DNA of 60,000 bases from Bolinopsis microptera (taxonomy: Eukaryota > Ctenophora > Tentaculata > Lobata > Bolinopsidae), in NCBI RefSeq assembly GCF_026151205.1, contig NC_087081.1, forward strand, positions 12,732,340-12,792,339, read 5' to 3'. The notes under the pieces are model-generated. The model ran no database searches and had not been told where the DNA came from. It was given only the letters and a program-made list of their open reading frames with translations. The translations under genes and the position numbers were made by a program. Of this stretch, positions 21,225 to 32,132 are shown in pieces (the first letter of the stretch is position 1; every line of letters begins with the position of its first letter).

Positions 21225-21569
21225 TTGAGTGCGCCGCGCATAATTTCGCCAATTTACACTGTACTACGAAAATCGAGCGCTATATCAAGGGTCCTGGAAG
21301 TAGAGAAAGGAAGCTTCACGCAGTTAGTTTTCTCAACGTCTGGTGGAATGGGTGGTGAAGCTGAAAGACTAGTAAAGAAGCTGGCTAGTAAGATGGAATA
21401 CCACACAGGGCAGAGGTACTCAGATGCTGTGGGATACATTAGGAAGCGCCTTCGTTTCGAAATCTTAAGAACGACGGTAATTTCTCTCCGGGGAGACAGA
21501 GGGGCGAGAAAGAACTTTGTCAATATAGACAGTTTAGATTTGAACTTGGAGCCGCAAGACCAAGGGTGA
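21225..21569 (+). pseudogene. C-terminal remnant of a retroelement RT polyprotein
   Basis: The frame contains FTQLVFSTSGGMGGEAERL ... KKLASKM ... YIRKRLRFEILRTTVISLRG. This is the characteristic tail (LVFSTSGGMG..A...LA..l, lR.rl.F.ilR....cLRG) found downstream of the RT in retroelements annotated widely in cnidarian, fish and other animal genomes. No ATG, and the upstream RT core is absent, so it is a 5'-truncated relic ending at TGA 21567-21569. Confidence 0.65.
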
Positions 21570-22076
21570 TTTTCAAAATATTGAATTTTTGAAGGGTTAT
21601 TTTTATATAGGGTCATTGTGACATTATGTGTATACTGTTTGAAACAATTTATAAAAAAAAAAAATACTGTTATATTTTCACACGAAAACCGCAAAAGATT
21701 TTGAACGTTGTTGTTGTTGTACTTCAGTACACTTTATGCCTCTACCTTATTAATGTTTCGATATGTAATGTGATAATATTAACTACGTTTCCATCTATCT
21801 TCAAAGGAGTCCTCATCCACAATAATTACCATTGTTCATATCGGCGGCGCGGTGGGGCTGTTACTAATTATATTCGCTCCAAGATTTTCACGTGACTTTG
21901 GTTTTTTGGTTTTGCAGGAAAACAATTACTTGTATACCATCAGGGCCTTTTGACAAAAATTTCCTTAAATTTGGGCTAGCGATTCAGTGGGGCCGTGGCG
22001 GTGCTAGAAGACCTAACGTATGTATAGTGACTTTTGCCCCCTTTCTGTAGTCTGTATCAAATTTATTGATAAATGT
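21570..22076. other. No gene seen
   Basis: Includes a short A run at 21652-21663 that could be the poly(A) end of the upstream retroelement relic. Confidence 0.4.
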
Positions 22077-22178
22077 GGGGGGGGGGGGGGGGGGGGGGGA
22101 ACCATATTAAAGTATATTAAAGTATATCCCCGGGTCAAAATCGGAAAAAATCCTACATTTTAATATACTTTAATATAC
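22077..22178. mobile_element. Palindromic MITE with poly(G) edge, copy 1
   Basis: After a G run, CCATATTAAAGTATATTAAA (22102-22121) is mirrored by TTTTAATATACTTTAATATA at the other end, around a CCCCGGG-containing core. The same core lies at 28490-28562, where the right end runs into ATATGGTTGCCC and a C run. The two copies together suggest a palindrome bounded by G and C homopolymers. Confidence 0.6.
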
Positions 22179-22335
22179 CTACAATTAGAAGATTTATATT
22201 CTTCATTAAGATTTACATGATGCAGATGAACTATATTTTTCACTCAGATTCGCAAGATAAGCCTGTTTTAGGACTAGTACATATATTTCCATCCAGATTG
22301 GTCAAAAATTGGCTGAGCTATGAGCTTAAAAAATA

Positions 22336-22405
22336 TGCCCATATTTGGGCATACGCTTTTGCCCAAATTCGCTTTTGCCCAAATTCGCTTTTGCCCAAAT
22401 TCGAT
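22336..22405 (+). repeat. gcccatatttgggcatacgc palindrome and three CGCTTTTGCCCAAATT units
   Basis: A second occurrence of the 20-mer seen at 18167 and 26122, followed by a 16-bp unit repeated about three times (TTTTGCCCAAATTCGC) to 22402. The region upstream (GGTCAAAAATTGGCTGAGCTATG) parallels 26.07-26.11 kb, so this is a truncated member of the same DNA-element family. Confidence 0.7.
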
Positions 22406-22558
22406 AGTGAAACAAATTTTAGTGAAACAAATTTAAAATTTTATCCTTTATTTTACAATCATAATATAATAATATTTATAAGCCTCCGTTTTGAAATTTT
22501 TAAATTTTAATCCATTCACATTTCTATTTAAAATTCAATTTTATGTACAAGTCAATAA

Positions 22559-25477
22559 TAGTACAGACAGATCCGTCTGAAAAAATCGATCTGCTGACAC
22601 ACGAAGCTTTCAGAGGATTTTTGACGTTTTTGAGTCCCATTAGGTGCCCTTTATGGCTGACCAACTTTTCCAAACTTTTCCACGTGTCTTAAGGCCACTT
22701 TTTGCCACTTTACCACTTTTTACCACCTTTCTTGTTTGTCGAATATCTTTAGTTGTGAACATCGTAAAAGGTTGCGAATCAATCGAGTGTGTTCATATTA
22801 TCAGGAAGAAAAACTTTTGTTCAAACAATTTTTACGTCAGATAATAAGTTAATTGGATAATTATCAATTAACCAATTAGCAAAATTCTAAAAATTTTTTA
22901 TTGGCTAAAAATGATCGGAATAGCTTAAAACACGGAGAAAAGTAGTTTTTAGAAAAAATTTGAAAATTTTTCACTTACATTTTTTTTTCGAGACTTCGAA
23001 AAATTTCGAAAATTCAAAATATTTTTTTCCGCCAAAAGTGATCAAATTGCATGAAACGCGGAGAAAATGATTTTCAAAAAAAACTTAGTCAATTTTTCGT
23101 TTCAAGAATACTTAAATCACCAATATTTGTAGTTGGAGTTCAGTAAATCTCGGCAGATTTTAGTAATAATCAGGAATTACTAACTCTAAGTGGAAAGGTC
23201 TGAAACTGAAAAACGTTAAGTTTAACCATACGATCGCGATATAAGAGTTTCATAACTAATTACAATACAGCCTTATCGATTTTCACAGAAACTGCACCAA
23301 TGGCACAGTCAAGATCGAAACGATAGCCTGCTGTACTGTCATTTTATTGATTTCAATGATTAATCAGTGGGGTTAAGATAATCACATTTGTAATAAATTA
23401 AACCTCTCTGTACCGTCAATTGTGCTAATCTAAACCGGCCTACCAGACCTCTTCTTTTCCTCAACAATCAAACCGAGTTGTTCATATCGCATTTGGTGGG
23501 TGATGTAAACTAAGTAGTAATACATATCGAGCTATATTCAATCACAATACGACACAGTACGTGTATATTATATGGCTCTTAATGAGGTTTATGAAACGCT
23601 TTATACCGTGAGAAACCCGGTATAGAGAGGTTTTACAGTTTATCACGAAAACGTCTACTTGGTCTCATGGCTCATTTACAGTTCGAAGAAGGGCAAGAAC
23701 AGATCAGGGAAACTGAGGAACAGCCAGGTCCAGGAAGCAAGTGTAAATACACCTTCCAACATCTACTGTGACTGTTTTGTATTGTACTGCATACCGCTTC
23801 ATTTGCGGGATACCTCAAATCACCCCCATATGTCAGGGTCGGCTAAAAGTAAAATCAACAAGGGTAACATACGGGAAAGGGTAAGATTTAGATACGAGTA
23901 CAGTGTCGGGCAAGGGGTAGTAAAGAACCGGTAATAATTAATTCAGTGAAATGTTCCACGAGAGTCAGGATATTTTGGAAATTGCTTATAGAGACAGATC
24001 CTGATCAGGAAGGATTGTTAATGTTATTGAGGATGTTGATTTGATATCCGGACGTCGTGAAGTAAAAATACAGGTTCTTCCCGCAGGATATTCGGGGCCC
24101 ATGATGATCAGCTCGGGATTAATGTGGGACAGATCGAAGACTGACAACTGAACCCAATTGAACCTAGTTCCCACTAACCAATCAGCTTAATTGGTTAGGG
24201 TTAGGGTTAGGGTTAGGGTTAGAGTTAGGGTTAATCTAAATGTCTAAATTGGGTTCAGTTGTCCGGTAGCCCGCTCTTGCGAGTTGACATTCTAAGCTTT
24301 CTGGTCTTTTCTTGCCTTCTTTGAGCTGTCAAAGAGCCATGAGACCAAGTAGACGTTTTCGTGATAAACTGTAAAACCTCTCCATATCGGGCCTCTCACG
24401 GGAGAAACGAGAAGTGTACGGTATAGAACGTTTCATATACCTCATTAAAGGCCATAATATAATATACACGTGTTGCATTGTGTCGTATTGTGATTGAATA
24501 TAGCTCGATATGTATTACTACTTAGTTTACATCACCCACCAAATGCGATATGAACAACTCGGTTTGATTGTTGAGGAAAAGAAGAGGTCTGGTAGGCCGG
24601 TTTAGATTAGCACAATTGACGGTACAGAGAGGTTTAATTTATTACAAATGTGATTATCTTAACCCCACTGATTAATCATTGAAATCAATAAAATGACAGT
24701 ACAGCAGGCTATCGTTTCGATCTTGACTGTGCCATTGGTGCAGTTTCTGTGAAAATCGATAAGGCTGTATTGTAATTAGTTATGAAACTCTTATATCGCG
24801 ATCGTATGGTTAAACTTAACGTTTTTCAGTTTCAGACCTTTCCACTTAGAGTTAGTAATTCCTGATTATTACTAAAATCTGCCGAGATTTACTGAGCTCC
24901 AACTACAAATATTGGTGATTTAAGTATTCTTGAAACGAAAAATTGACTAAGTTTTTTTTGAAAATCATTTTTCTCCGCGTTTCATGCAATTTGATCACTT
25001 TTGGCGGAAAAAAATATTTTGAATTTTCGAAATTTTTCGAAGTCTCGAAAAAAAAATGTAAGTGAAAAATTTTCAAATTTTTTCTAAAAACTACTTTTCT
25101 CCGTGTTTTAAGCTATTCCGATCATTTTTAGCCAATAAAAAATTTTTAGAATTTTGCTAATTGGTTAATTGATAATTATCCAATCAACTTATTATCTGAC
25201 GTAAAAATTGTTTGAACAAAAGTTTTTCTTCCTGATAATATGAACACACTCGATTGATTCGCAACCTTTTACGATGTTCACAACTAAAGATATTCGACAA
25301 ACAAGAAAGGTGGTAAAAAGTGGTAAAGTGGCAAAAAGTGGCCTTAAGACACGTGGAAAAGTTTGCAAAAGTTGGTCAGCCATAAAGGGCACCTAATGGG
25401 ACTCAAAAACGTCAAAAATCCTCTGAAAGCTTCGTGTGTCAGCAGATCGATTTTTTCAGACGGATCTGTCTGTACTA
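22559..25477. mobile_element. 2.9-kb foldback element with about 1.1-kb inverted arms
   Basis: The left arm 22559-23671 and right arm about 24336-25477 are reverse complements with only scattered mismatches and a small indel near 23.6/24.4 kb. Both ends read TAGTACAGACAGATCCGTCT inward. TAA stands immediately outside on both sides (22556-22558, 25478-25480), a possible 3-bp target duplication of the kind PIF/Harbinger elements make. The centre (23.67-24.33 kb) is unique and holds a telomere-like array. A 66-codon frame appears mirrored in both arms, but it lacks features of a transposase. Probably non-autonomous. Confidence 0.85.
24195..24230 (+). repeat. Interstitial telomeric repeat (TTAGGG)6, one variant
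   Basis: Four perfect TTAGGG units, one TTAGAG and one TTAGGG. The array is enclosed by a perfect 17-bp inverted repeat, GACAACTGAACCCAATT at 24143-24159 and its complement at 24247-24263, in the centre of the foldback element. Confidence 0.9.
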
Positions 25478-25557
25478 TAACTGGCCGCCAAAGCCGCGCA
25501 TTCTTGAAAACAGGATTAACTTAATTATAGTTATACGACTATGTAAATTTAAAACTA

Positions 25558-27216
25558 CGGGTATATGGCCCCCAGAATATAGGTGGCCCCCAAAATATAG
25601 GTCATGTTAGTGGATACAGTTCTAACCAAGATAAGCGATACTAATGGGATCTGTTACTGCTATGTTGGAGTAAAACATGTAACTAATGTTTCTGGATAAA
25701 AATTTTGGACCTACATGAGGTATTTTGGTATATTTGGTCATGACAGCGAAAGATTTAAACGATGTTGTCATTTTCTAGAGGGGTAAATATGGCGAAAAAT
25801 TGTCATGACAAAAATCTGTGGCCCAACACATACCATTAAGACTACTGGTATGAGTATAAGTATTATTTTAAGCTATCTTTTCATCGAGACATCTGCAAAC
25901 TGACAATTTGGAAAAAAGTTATGGCCACCACAATTTTACGGGCCCCCAGAATATAGGTCTATACGACCCCCAGAATATAGGTTGGTCAAAAACCCTGAAC
26001 ATGCCCAAAACCATGCTTTGGGATGCTCTACTTGTAGCTACTAGTCTCCTGAACCCACATATCAAGTTTTATCAAAATTGGATAAAAATTGGCCGAGTTA
26101 TGGGATAAAAACAAAAACCATATGCCCATATTTGGGCATACGCACCAAATTTGATCGACTTTGGTCCATAAATTGGTCAAATATCAATATTTTTGAATGA
26201 AACCAACTTTATATGCAATGGAAGGTAAGCATATATTACACATTCTCTATGATTATCAGCTCAATATCTACCTAACTGTGGATTCTGTGTTCAAATAATC
26301 GCAAAAAATGAACAAAATCGCCCATATCTCAAACTGACTTCGCTCAAAACAATAGAACTCAATAGGGTTTCAATATTTTCACATGAAATTTTCAGAATCA
26401 ACGTAGAATTGTCTCATGACCTTAAGTTTTGGGACAGAATTTTGAGTTAGGCCTTTAAAAAAATTTGGCGGCCAAAAATGTCTGATTTACAGTCATTGAG
26501 GTGCACATTGTATTGATACAGATAAAAACAGCCCCCCTCAATCATATCTAGGGACACTCCTTCAATCTTATTTAAGTATTTAGTTAAGATCCCTACTAAA
26601 TGAGTGCATGAAAGCTTTTTAACTAGTAAAATTAAAGATTTTACTCATTACGGGTATATGGCCCCCAGAATATAGGTTTTAAAAAAAAAAATAGCGACCA
26701 AGTCTGCATTTTCTCTGTCACCCTGAGCATTAAGGAATGTGGGGTAGTGATGAGAAACAGTTAAAGAACATATGCTGAAGAGATGGCATCATCAAAATGT
26801 ATGAAGGTGGAGTATTTGAGGACGATTTTTGCATACCTATATTCTGGGGGCCGTAGTTTTTGATTTTTTGCTATTAAGTATACTCTAAACCATTTCAATT
26901 TAGTATCTGGAGCCATTGGCATCATCAATACAGTCTCAGCAACATATTCTGACTGCATATAACTGTCTGTGACAATTTTAGAACAACTTAGGAACAGATG
27001 TTTGGACCTATATTCTGGGGGCCCTGTTAAAAAATGGTATTTTTACAGGTGAAAAAAAAGTACACTTAAAAACCTAATAATTATTTTCAACTACCCAAGA
27101 AACATTTAAAGGGTTATTATGTACATATTTACAGCCCTAAACATGCTTAGAAGTAGTTTTAACACCTGTTTCTAAGTGCTCAAAAAACGACCTATATTCT
27201 GGGGGCCATATACCCG
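25558..27216. mobile_element. 1.66-kb TA-target DNA element with internal terminal motifs
   Basis: Perfect 27-bp terminal inverted repeats (25558-25584 and 27190-27216; outer end CGGGTATATGGCCCCCAGAA) flanked by TA on both sides (25556-25557, 27217-27218). A third full-length left terminus, also preceded by TA, lies inside at 26651-26677. Partial CCCCCAGAATATAGG motifs occur near 25590, 25940, 25970 and, inverted, near 26839 and 27008. No transposase. It could be an element inserted in its own kind, or one that has multiplied its transposase-binding motif. Confidence 0.85.
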
Positions 27217-27297
27217 TATCCGTGGTTTTTTCTTGAAAATAAATAAGTTATAATTTTACCTAAGTCCAAAGCCAGCTTTGAAAAATTTACTATTTAA

Positions 27298-27533
27298 CCC
27301 ATTAGGGACGATAGGGTCGTTTTTATGACCCACCTTTTCTAGACGAAAAACCTAATTACTAAACGCTATAACGAATCTATAATAGCATATATACTCAAAA
27401 TTTATTGGGCTTCATTATATGTAGCCCAATAAATTTTGAGCATATATGCTATAGATTCGTTATAGCGTTTAGTAATTTGGTTTTTCGTCTAGAAAAGGTG
27501 GGTTATAAAAACGACCCTATCGTCCCTAATGGG
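27298..27533. mobile_element. Palindromic TTAA-target MITE (piggyBac-like)
   Basis: The 236-bp near-perfect palindrome begins CCCATTAGGGACGATAGGGT and ends with its complement. It is flanked by TTAA at 27294-27297 and 27534-27537. TTAA duplication and CCC...GGG ends are the hallmark of piggyBac-group elements. The whole sequence would fold into one long hairpin; no coding capacity. Confidence 0.85.
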
Positions 27534-27537
27534 TTAA

Positions 27538-28467
27538 TCATAATATATCGTCAACTTTAAATATTTACAATGCAACAATTCATTAATCTGTAAACACGCG
27601 TACTCCAGCCCCTAAACGCATAAATTGTTATGCGGCGCGGCTCAAGCCGCGCACGCACGTATTATTTTATACTGTTTGCTTTCTAATAAATATCGTGCCA
27701 ATGTGTATGTCTAAATTGTAAACGTTCATGTTTTGTGTAAAGTGAATCCAATTGGGACTAGTGACAAGGATAAGGACCCAAGTGCCTGTACGGCTTTTTC
27801 GGACCCCTGTGGACCACTACTCTTGAAATCACTTTACAACATTGAACATCTATATCTACTACGTCATTTGGCAATTATTGTCATTAATCTAACTTTCTAA
27901 TTAATTGCCGAGGGGGAAGAGTAAACGCTTCACATTAAAATTCAATATACAAAATTCAAAACCATCAATACGGTATTAGATATTATGGACAAATCTATAG
28001 ATCTATTTCGTAGTCATATATTCACATGATTTGCTTTATTCTATCTTAATACTGTAATGAAGTACAGTAGGATTTGTGTTTCGAGAAAGAAAGGTTGCGG
28101 TCAAATTATTAACAAAAGTAAACAAAAGTCCATCAGGGACTCCGTGGAGTCAAAAAAGGTACACGGCCGCTGTCTGGTGCTGATAAAATTTCAATATTTT
28201 TTAATGAGACTAACGCTATGAGAAAGATATAACTCAGTGTTTGTTGAATATAGTGGATACTAAGTAAAAAGACCTCCATGAACAAAATTGGGAAAATTGC
28301 ACATAATATCTCGGTTCGGAATACTAGCCAAAATGACTTCATTAAAATTGAAATAACTCCATCAGTTTTCAATATTTTTTTCAAGAACTTTTTGGAATCG
28401 ATTAAGAATTGCTTTTCAAGCTTATTTTGGGCAACAATTTTTGATGTAGGCTTCCAAGAAGATAGGG
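27538..28467. other. No gene seen
   Basis: AT-rich, with a small GCGCGG-rich patch at 27632-27650 (GGCGCGGCTCAAGCCGCGC hairpin). The frames near 28.13-28.55 kb overlap on opposite strands and resemble nothing I recognise. Confidence 0.4.
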
Positions 28468-28584
28468 ATATATTAAAGTATATTATAGGTATATTAAAGT
28501 ATATTAAAGTATATCCCCGGGTCAAAATCGGGAAAAATCCTACATTTTAATATACTTTAATATGGTTGCCCCCCCCCCCCCCCC
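28468..28584. mobile_element. Palindromic MITE with poly(C) edge, copy 2
   Basis: Same core and orientation as 22102-22178 (TATCCCCGGGTCAAAATCGG), with an extra 5' duplication of TATTAAAGTATATTA. The right end is ATATGGTTG followed by a C run (28569-28584), the mirror of the G run and AACCATAT at the left of copy 1. Confidence 0.65.
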
Positions 28585-28585
28585 A

Positions 28586-29855
28586 AATGTGGTTACTCGG
28601 CAATTTGTTGACAGATTTTCCTCCCCATCTTCCTCAGCTACATTCTCCGTCCCATCCTCATTTGTATCAGATTAAAAAACCACATAACCCGTGCATTGTA
28701 TTGTCTCTCTCTAGCTCATATAATTCACCCACACTTTTCACGAAGAGCTGGTATACTCCAAACTGTGTGCTTCTAACTATCGATATTGTTACCATTTCTT
28801 CACCAATGAAGTTGTGGTCATGGAAAGCTGAAATCCGAAATGTCCTACCGGTAGGAAATTTTCATAATTTTCATTTTGCATCGAAGATTTCTCAGGACAT
28901 TGAGCTTCCAATACTTCGATAGTGGCTTGTGTCATTCACATGGACCTTACTGATTGGTCACTGGTAAAAATGAAGTCAAAACTGTGAAACTTTGGTCAAG
29001 GAAACGGAAAAAAGCTTCTATTTAAGATTCTTCTACATTTTCTCCTTCTATTCTGATAATTTTCCTTTTATCAAAGCTTTCTTTGGTTATATCTAAATTC
29101 CAGTACCCCAATGGTGTCTTGTGCCATCTTTATTGAACTCATTAAAGCACACCATGAATTATAATTAGAATTAGAATCAAATTTACATAGCAATATTACA
29201 ATAAAAATAGTAAATAATTTAGAGATAGTAATAGAGATGCTTTGATCTGCTGAAATTGGTCTTGTTTCATCATTTAAGGAAAACTAAATTTAAATTTGTG
29301 TTGGAGCATTTTAAATTTGTGTTGGAGCATTCTGTTTCTGATGGATAAACTTAAGTAAATCAGATCATGCAGAATCGAGGTGAAATGTTAAATCAAGCAT
29401 CGTCAATCTTTCAATGTCATTGCAAATAAATCACTTGATGTTAAATCAAACAACATTGTTAAATCACATAAGGTCAAATCATTTTATATCGAATTACACA
29501 ATGTTAATTAATCAATCATTACTTCAATTCCATGTTACACAATTTATATATGATACAAAGAAAACTCCATTTACGGATGTGAGGAGAGTTACATTAAACT
29601 CATTTCTTCTAAATAGTATATACCATTACACAATGTATATATGCTATTTTATGTTAAATCAAGTACAGTAATATTAAATCAAACAACAATAAATCGAACA
29701 CAGATAAATCATAGGTTTGATTTCATACAGAAATTAAAATTTGTATTATTTTCAATCGTTTTCTAATGCATGCTGATTTCAGTTTCTGAAATCCTAATTA
29801 TTATTCAATGTGTGGCAAGTGCAAGTACCTCTATCTGTAATAATGATCAAATGTT
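28586..29855. other. Intergenic; degenerate TTAAATCAA-rich patch
   Basis: No gene. 29293-29332 holds two copies of ATTTGTGTTGGAGCATT, and 29385-29712 is enriched in the words ATGTTAAATCAA/ATAAATCA at irregular spacing, a decayed short-unit array downstream of the receptor gene. Confidence 0.5.
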
Positions 29856-32132
29856 TTACTCAGGAGAAAATCCAGTTTTAGACACCACATAGCGCCACCA
29901 ACTCCACAGAACAGTAGCAAACTGCCTATAGAGATCACTATAGAAAATAGGATTCAAAAGACTATTCACAGGGATCACCAGCAAAGCAAAGATCTCAAAA
30001 GTCAACGGAGCAGGGCTAACAGAAGTAATTTGAAAGTAAATTGTGACACCAATAAAGGATATCCAGCTACAGAGTTGAGACCCTATCATCAGGAATATCT
30101 TGACACCCAGCGTCGAAATTGCCTGATCCACCACAATATTATTATTACCTCCTGCTTCTTCTACTCTTCTGGAGGATGCTATCTTCTCTAGTAATATCTT
30201 CACGTAAGTCCCTGTTAAGATTAGCAGGAGGATCAAAATAAAAGTGCAGTAAACCATCTTGTAGATAAAATAAGAATCCTGTGTTTTAAAGACATTGTGG
30301 ATGCACATCTCGGTATTACCATAGTACCCAATCTCAGTTATGTCAAATAACTTGTTGTTGGATGTAATAGTGTTGAGGTTCTTGATGTTGGAATAAAGAT
30401 CACCACCGGTTGTAAAGTAACGAGAGTGGAGTTCATCTAGCTGGGTTCTGTTTAGTTGGTTTGTGTTTATGAAGGGGTTGTTGTCAATGTTTGTGTAGAA
30501 GACGTCAGTGCGGAATATCTCCTGGAGATGTTCCACTGGTAGAACAGGGACAATGGAGTTAATGATATTAAAACTGATTAAAAGCCCAGATACAACCATC
30601 ACCACTGACTTTTTCGCTACCAGAATTGTCCTTGTACAGATGAGGCATCTTACAATGCTGATAAATGCGATTGCTAGGAGAGATCCATGAGATGCTACAA
30701 AAAATATAATTCCAAGAATTGAACAAGACGCACTTGACCTCCAGGCTTGGTCAACCAAACAGTAGTCCCCTTTTCTGGCCAACACGTTGGATGCCAATGC
30801 CAGGGAACAATTGTACAGACCCATGAGACCATCAAAGAAGAACACTTGTAAACACAATATTCTGTCAATTTTTCCTGCATGAGTTGTTGGAGTTTTTCGA
30901 TAGCATTTGAATCCAACCACAGCGTTAAGTATAATCATGGTGATACCAGCTAAACCAGTTAGCACAAGCACTGGCCTGGAATCGATCAGAAACCTTGAGG
31001 AGGATATAGTTCCATTGTTACATTTCTGACACTCATCCTTACCGTTTGAACAATCCATGATGTTATCACATATCTTCCCAGGAGACACCCATTCGGTGGT
31101 ACTATTCGGTGAACAATAGAACCGTCCTGGACATCCCAGTTCGTCTGCCCCATTTTCACAGTCTATCTTTTCATCACACAGAGCTGTAATGTGATGTCCG
31201 TCTGAGAGGACAGGTTCTAACTCACAATAGTACACAAAGTCAAGTCTGTCAATTCTGTAGCTACCATCGTGTAGATTATCACAATAATTCTTCCACACAT
31301 CATCGAAATTCTCCACATGGCTACAATTTTGTTTACAATAATTCGAAACTGCCTTAATATCGCTCCTAAAAGTCTCAAGGTGAGTGATATAGACCTTTCT
31401 TAAACACACATAAAGGGGTGAATAATTAAGCTGAATTCTTGATTCGAAGACCTGACTGCAGTTAATTTTCCTTGAAATGTTACAGTTAGTAAAATCAAGG
31501 CTCATGTACATAAAATCACAGAAGTTATACTCAGAGAGCAAAATAGTGTCATCTGAAATATGTGGACAAGACATCTCAAGAATGCCCTCGCACAACAGTT
31601 CATCTAAACCATCAGGGCAGTCTCTAACATCATCACAGACCCGGTTGAAGGTTATACAACCACCACCACCTTTACAAAAGAACACATCAGACTGGTCCGC
31701 ACAATTACATTCATCTGTCAGACAATCTGAGTTACCATCACATTTGTAGTAGTTTTCAACATCACAATACCAGGAGATGGAGGTGTTAAAGTTGCTGGCT
31801 GTTGTTCCAGATGGATCTATTAGGGTAACGAAGTTGGCGTTATCATAATGGAATTTGCATAAATCATTACCCTTTTCTTTACCCTTTTCATTACTATTCT
31901 TCTGGAAGTCTTCGCCTAGATTCTTCCAATTGTGATGAGAGAGATTTGATTTCAGTAGAAAATTTGCTACATCGTAACAATTCCCCACTTGTATGCCAGT
32001 GGAGAACATGTATGTAGACGAACCGAGTTTGACAAACACATCTGAGAAATTCCGGGGCACAATCAGATCAGCTTGTTGCTGTGATTCGACTGGTAACCAC
32101 AGAACTATCGCAAAGATAGAGATCCTAAACAT
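29856..32132 (-). CDS. LDLa-containing rhodopsin-like GPCR (relaxin/LGR-receptor-like), intronless
   Basis: 758 residues in one exon, starting at ATG 32130-32132 with a signal peptide (MFRISIFAIVLWLPVES). The ectodomain is Cys-rich with four LDL-receptor class A-like modules near 126-153, 153-181, 303-334 and 340-367 (e.g. CPDGLDELLC, CENGADELGC, SNGKDEC: the Asp/Glu calcium-binding signature). No leucine-rich repeats are seen. Seven membrane segments lie near 387-411, 424-449, 468-499, 505-532, 622-646, 675-703 and 708-735, with an unusually long second extracellular loop (about 533-621). TM7 has NPIFY (727-731). At the end of TM3 the DRY position reads VRC. The family couples extracellular ligand to G proteins at the plasma membrane; the ligand is unknown. 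LDLa-bearing receptors of this kind are common in cnidarians and placozoans. The single exon suggests retroposed or lineage-expanded origin. Confidence 0.9.
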   Translation of the reverse strand: MFRISIFAIVLWLPVESQQQADLIVPRNFSDVFVKLGSSTYMFSTGIQVGNCYDVANFLLKSNLSHHNWKNLGEDFQKNSNEKGKEKGNDLCKFHYDNANFVTLIDPSGTTASNFNTSISWYCDVENYYKCDGNSDCLTDECNCADQSDVFFCKGGGGCITFNRVCDDVRDCPDGLDELLCEGILEMSCPHISDDTILLSEYNFCDFMYMSLDFTNCNISRKINCSQVFESRIQLNYSPLYVCLRKVYITHLETFRSDIKAVSNYCKQNCSHVENFDDVWKNYCDNLHDGSYRIDRLDFVYYCELEPVLSDGHHITALCDEKIDCENGADELGCPGRFYCSPNSTTEWVSPGKICDNIMDCSNGKDECQKCNNGTISSSRFLIDSRPVLVLTGLAGITMIILNAVVGFKCYRKTPTTHAGKIDRILCLQVFFFDGLMGLYNCSLALASNVLARKGDYCLVDQAWRSSASCSILGIIFFVASHGSLLAIAFISIVRCLICTRTILVAKKSVVMVVSGLLISFNIINSIVPVLPVEHLQEIFRTDVFYTNIDNNPFINTNQLNRTQLDELHSRYFTTGGDLYSNIKNLNTITSNNKLFDITEIGYYGNTEMCIHNVFKTQDSYFIYKMVYCTFILILLLILTGTYVKILLEKIASSRRVEEAGGNNNIVVDQAISTLGVKIFLMIGSQLCSWISFIGVTIYFQITSVSPAPLTFEIFALLVIPVNSLLNPIFYSDLYRQFATVLWSWWRYVVSKTGFSPE

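Noticed and set aside
22644-25392. Two 66-codon proteins on opposite strands
   Set aside because: They are mirror images in the two arms of the foldback element, with no domain features.
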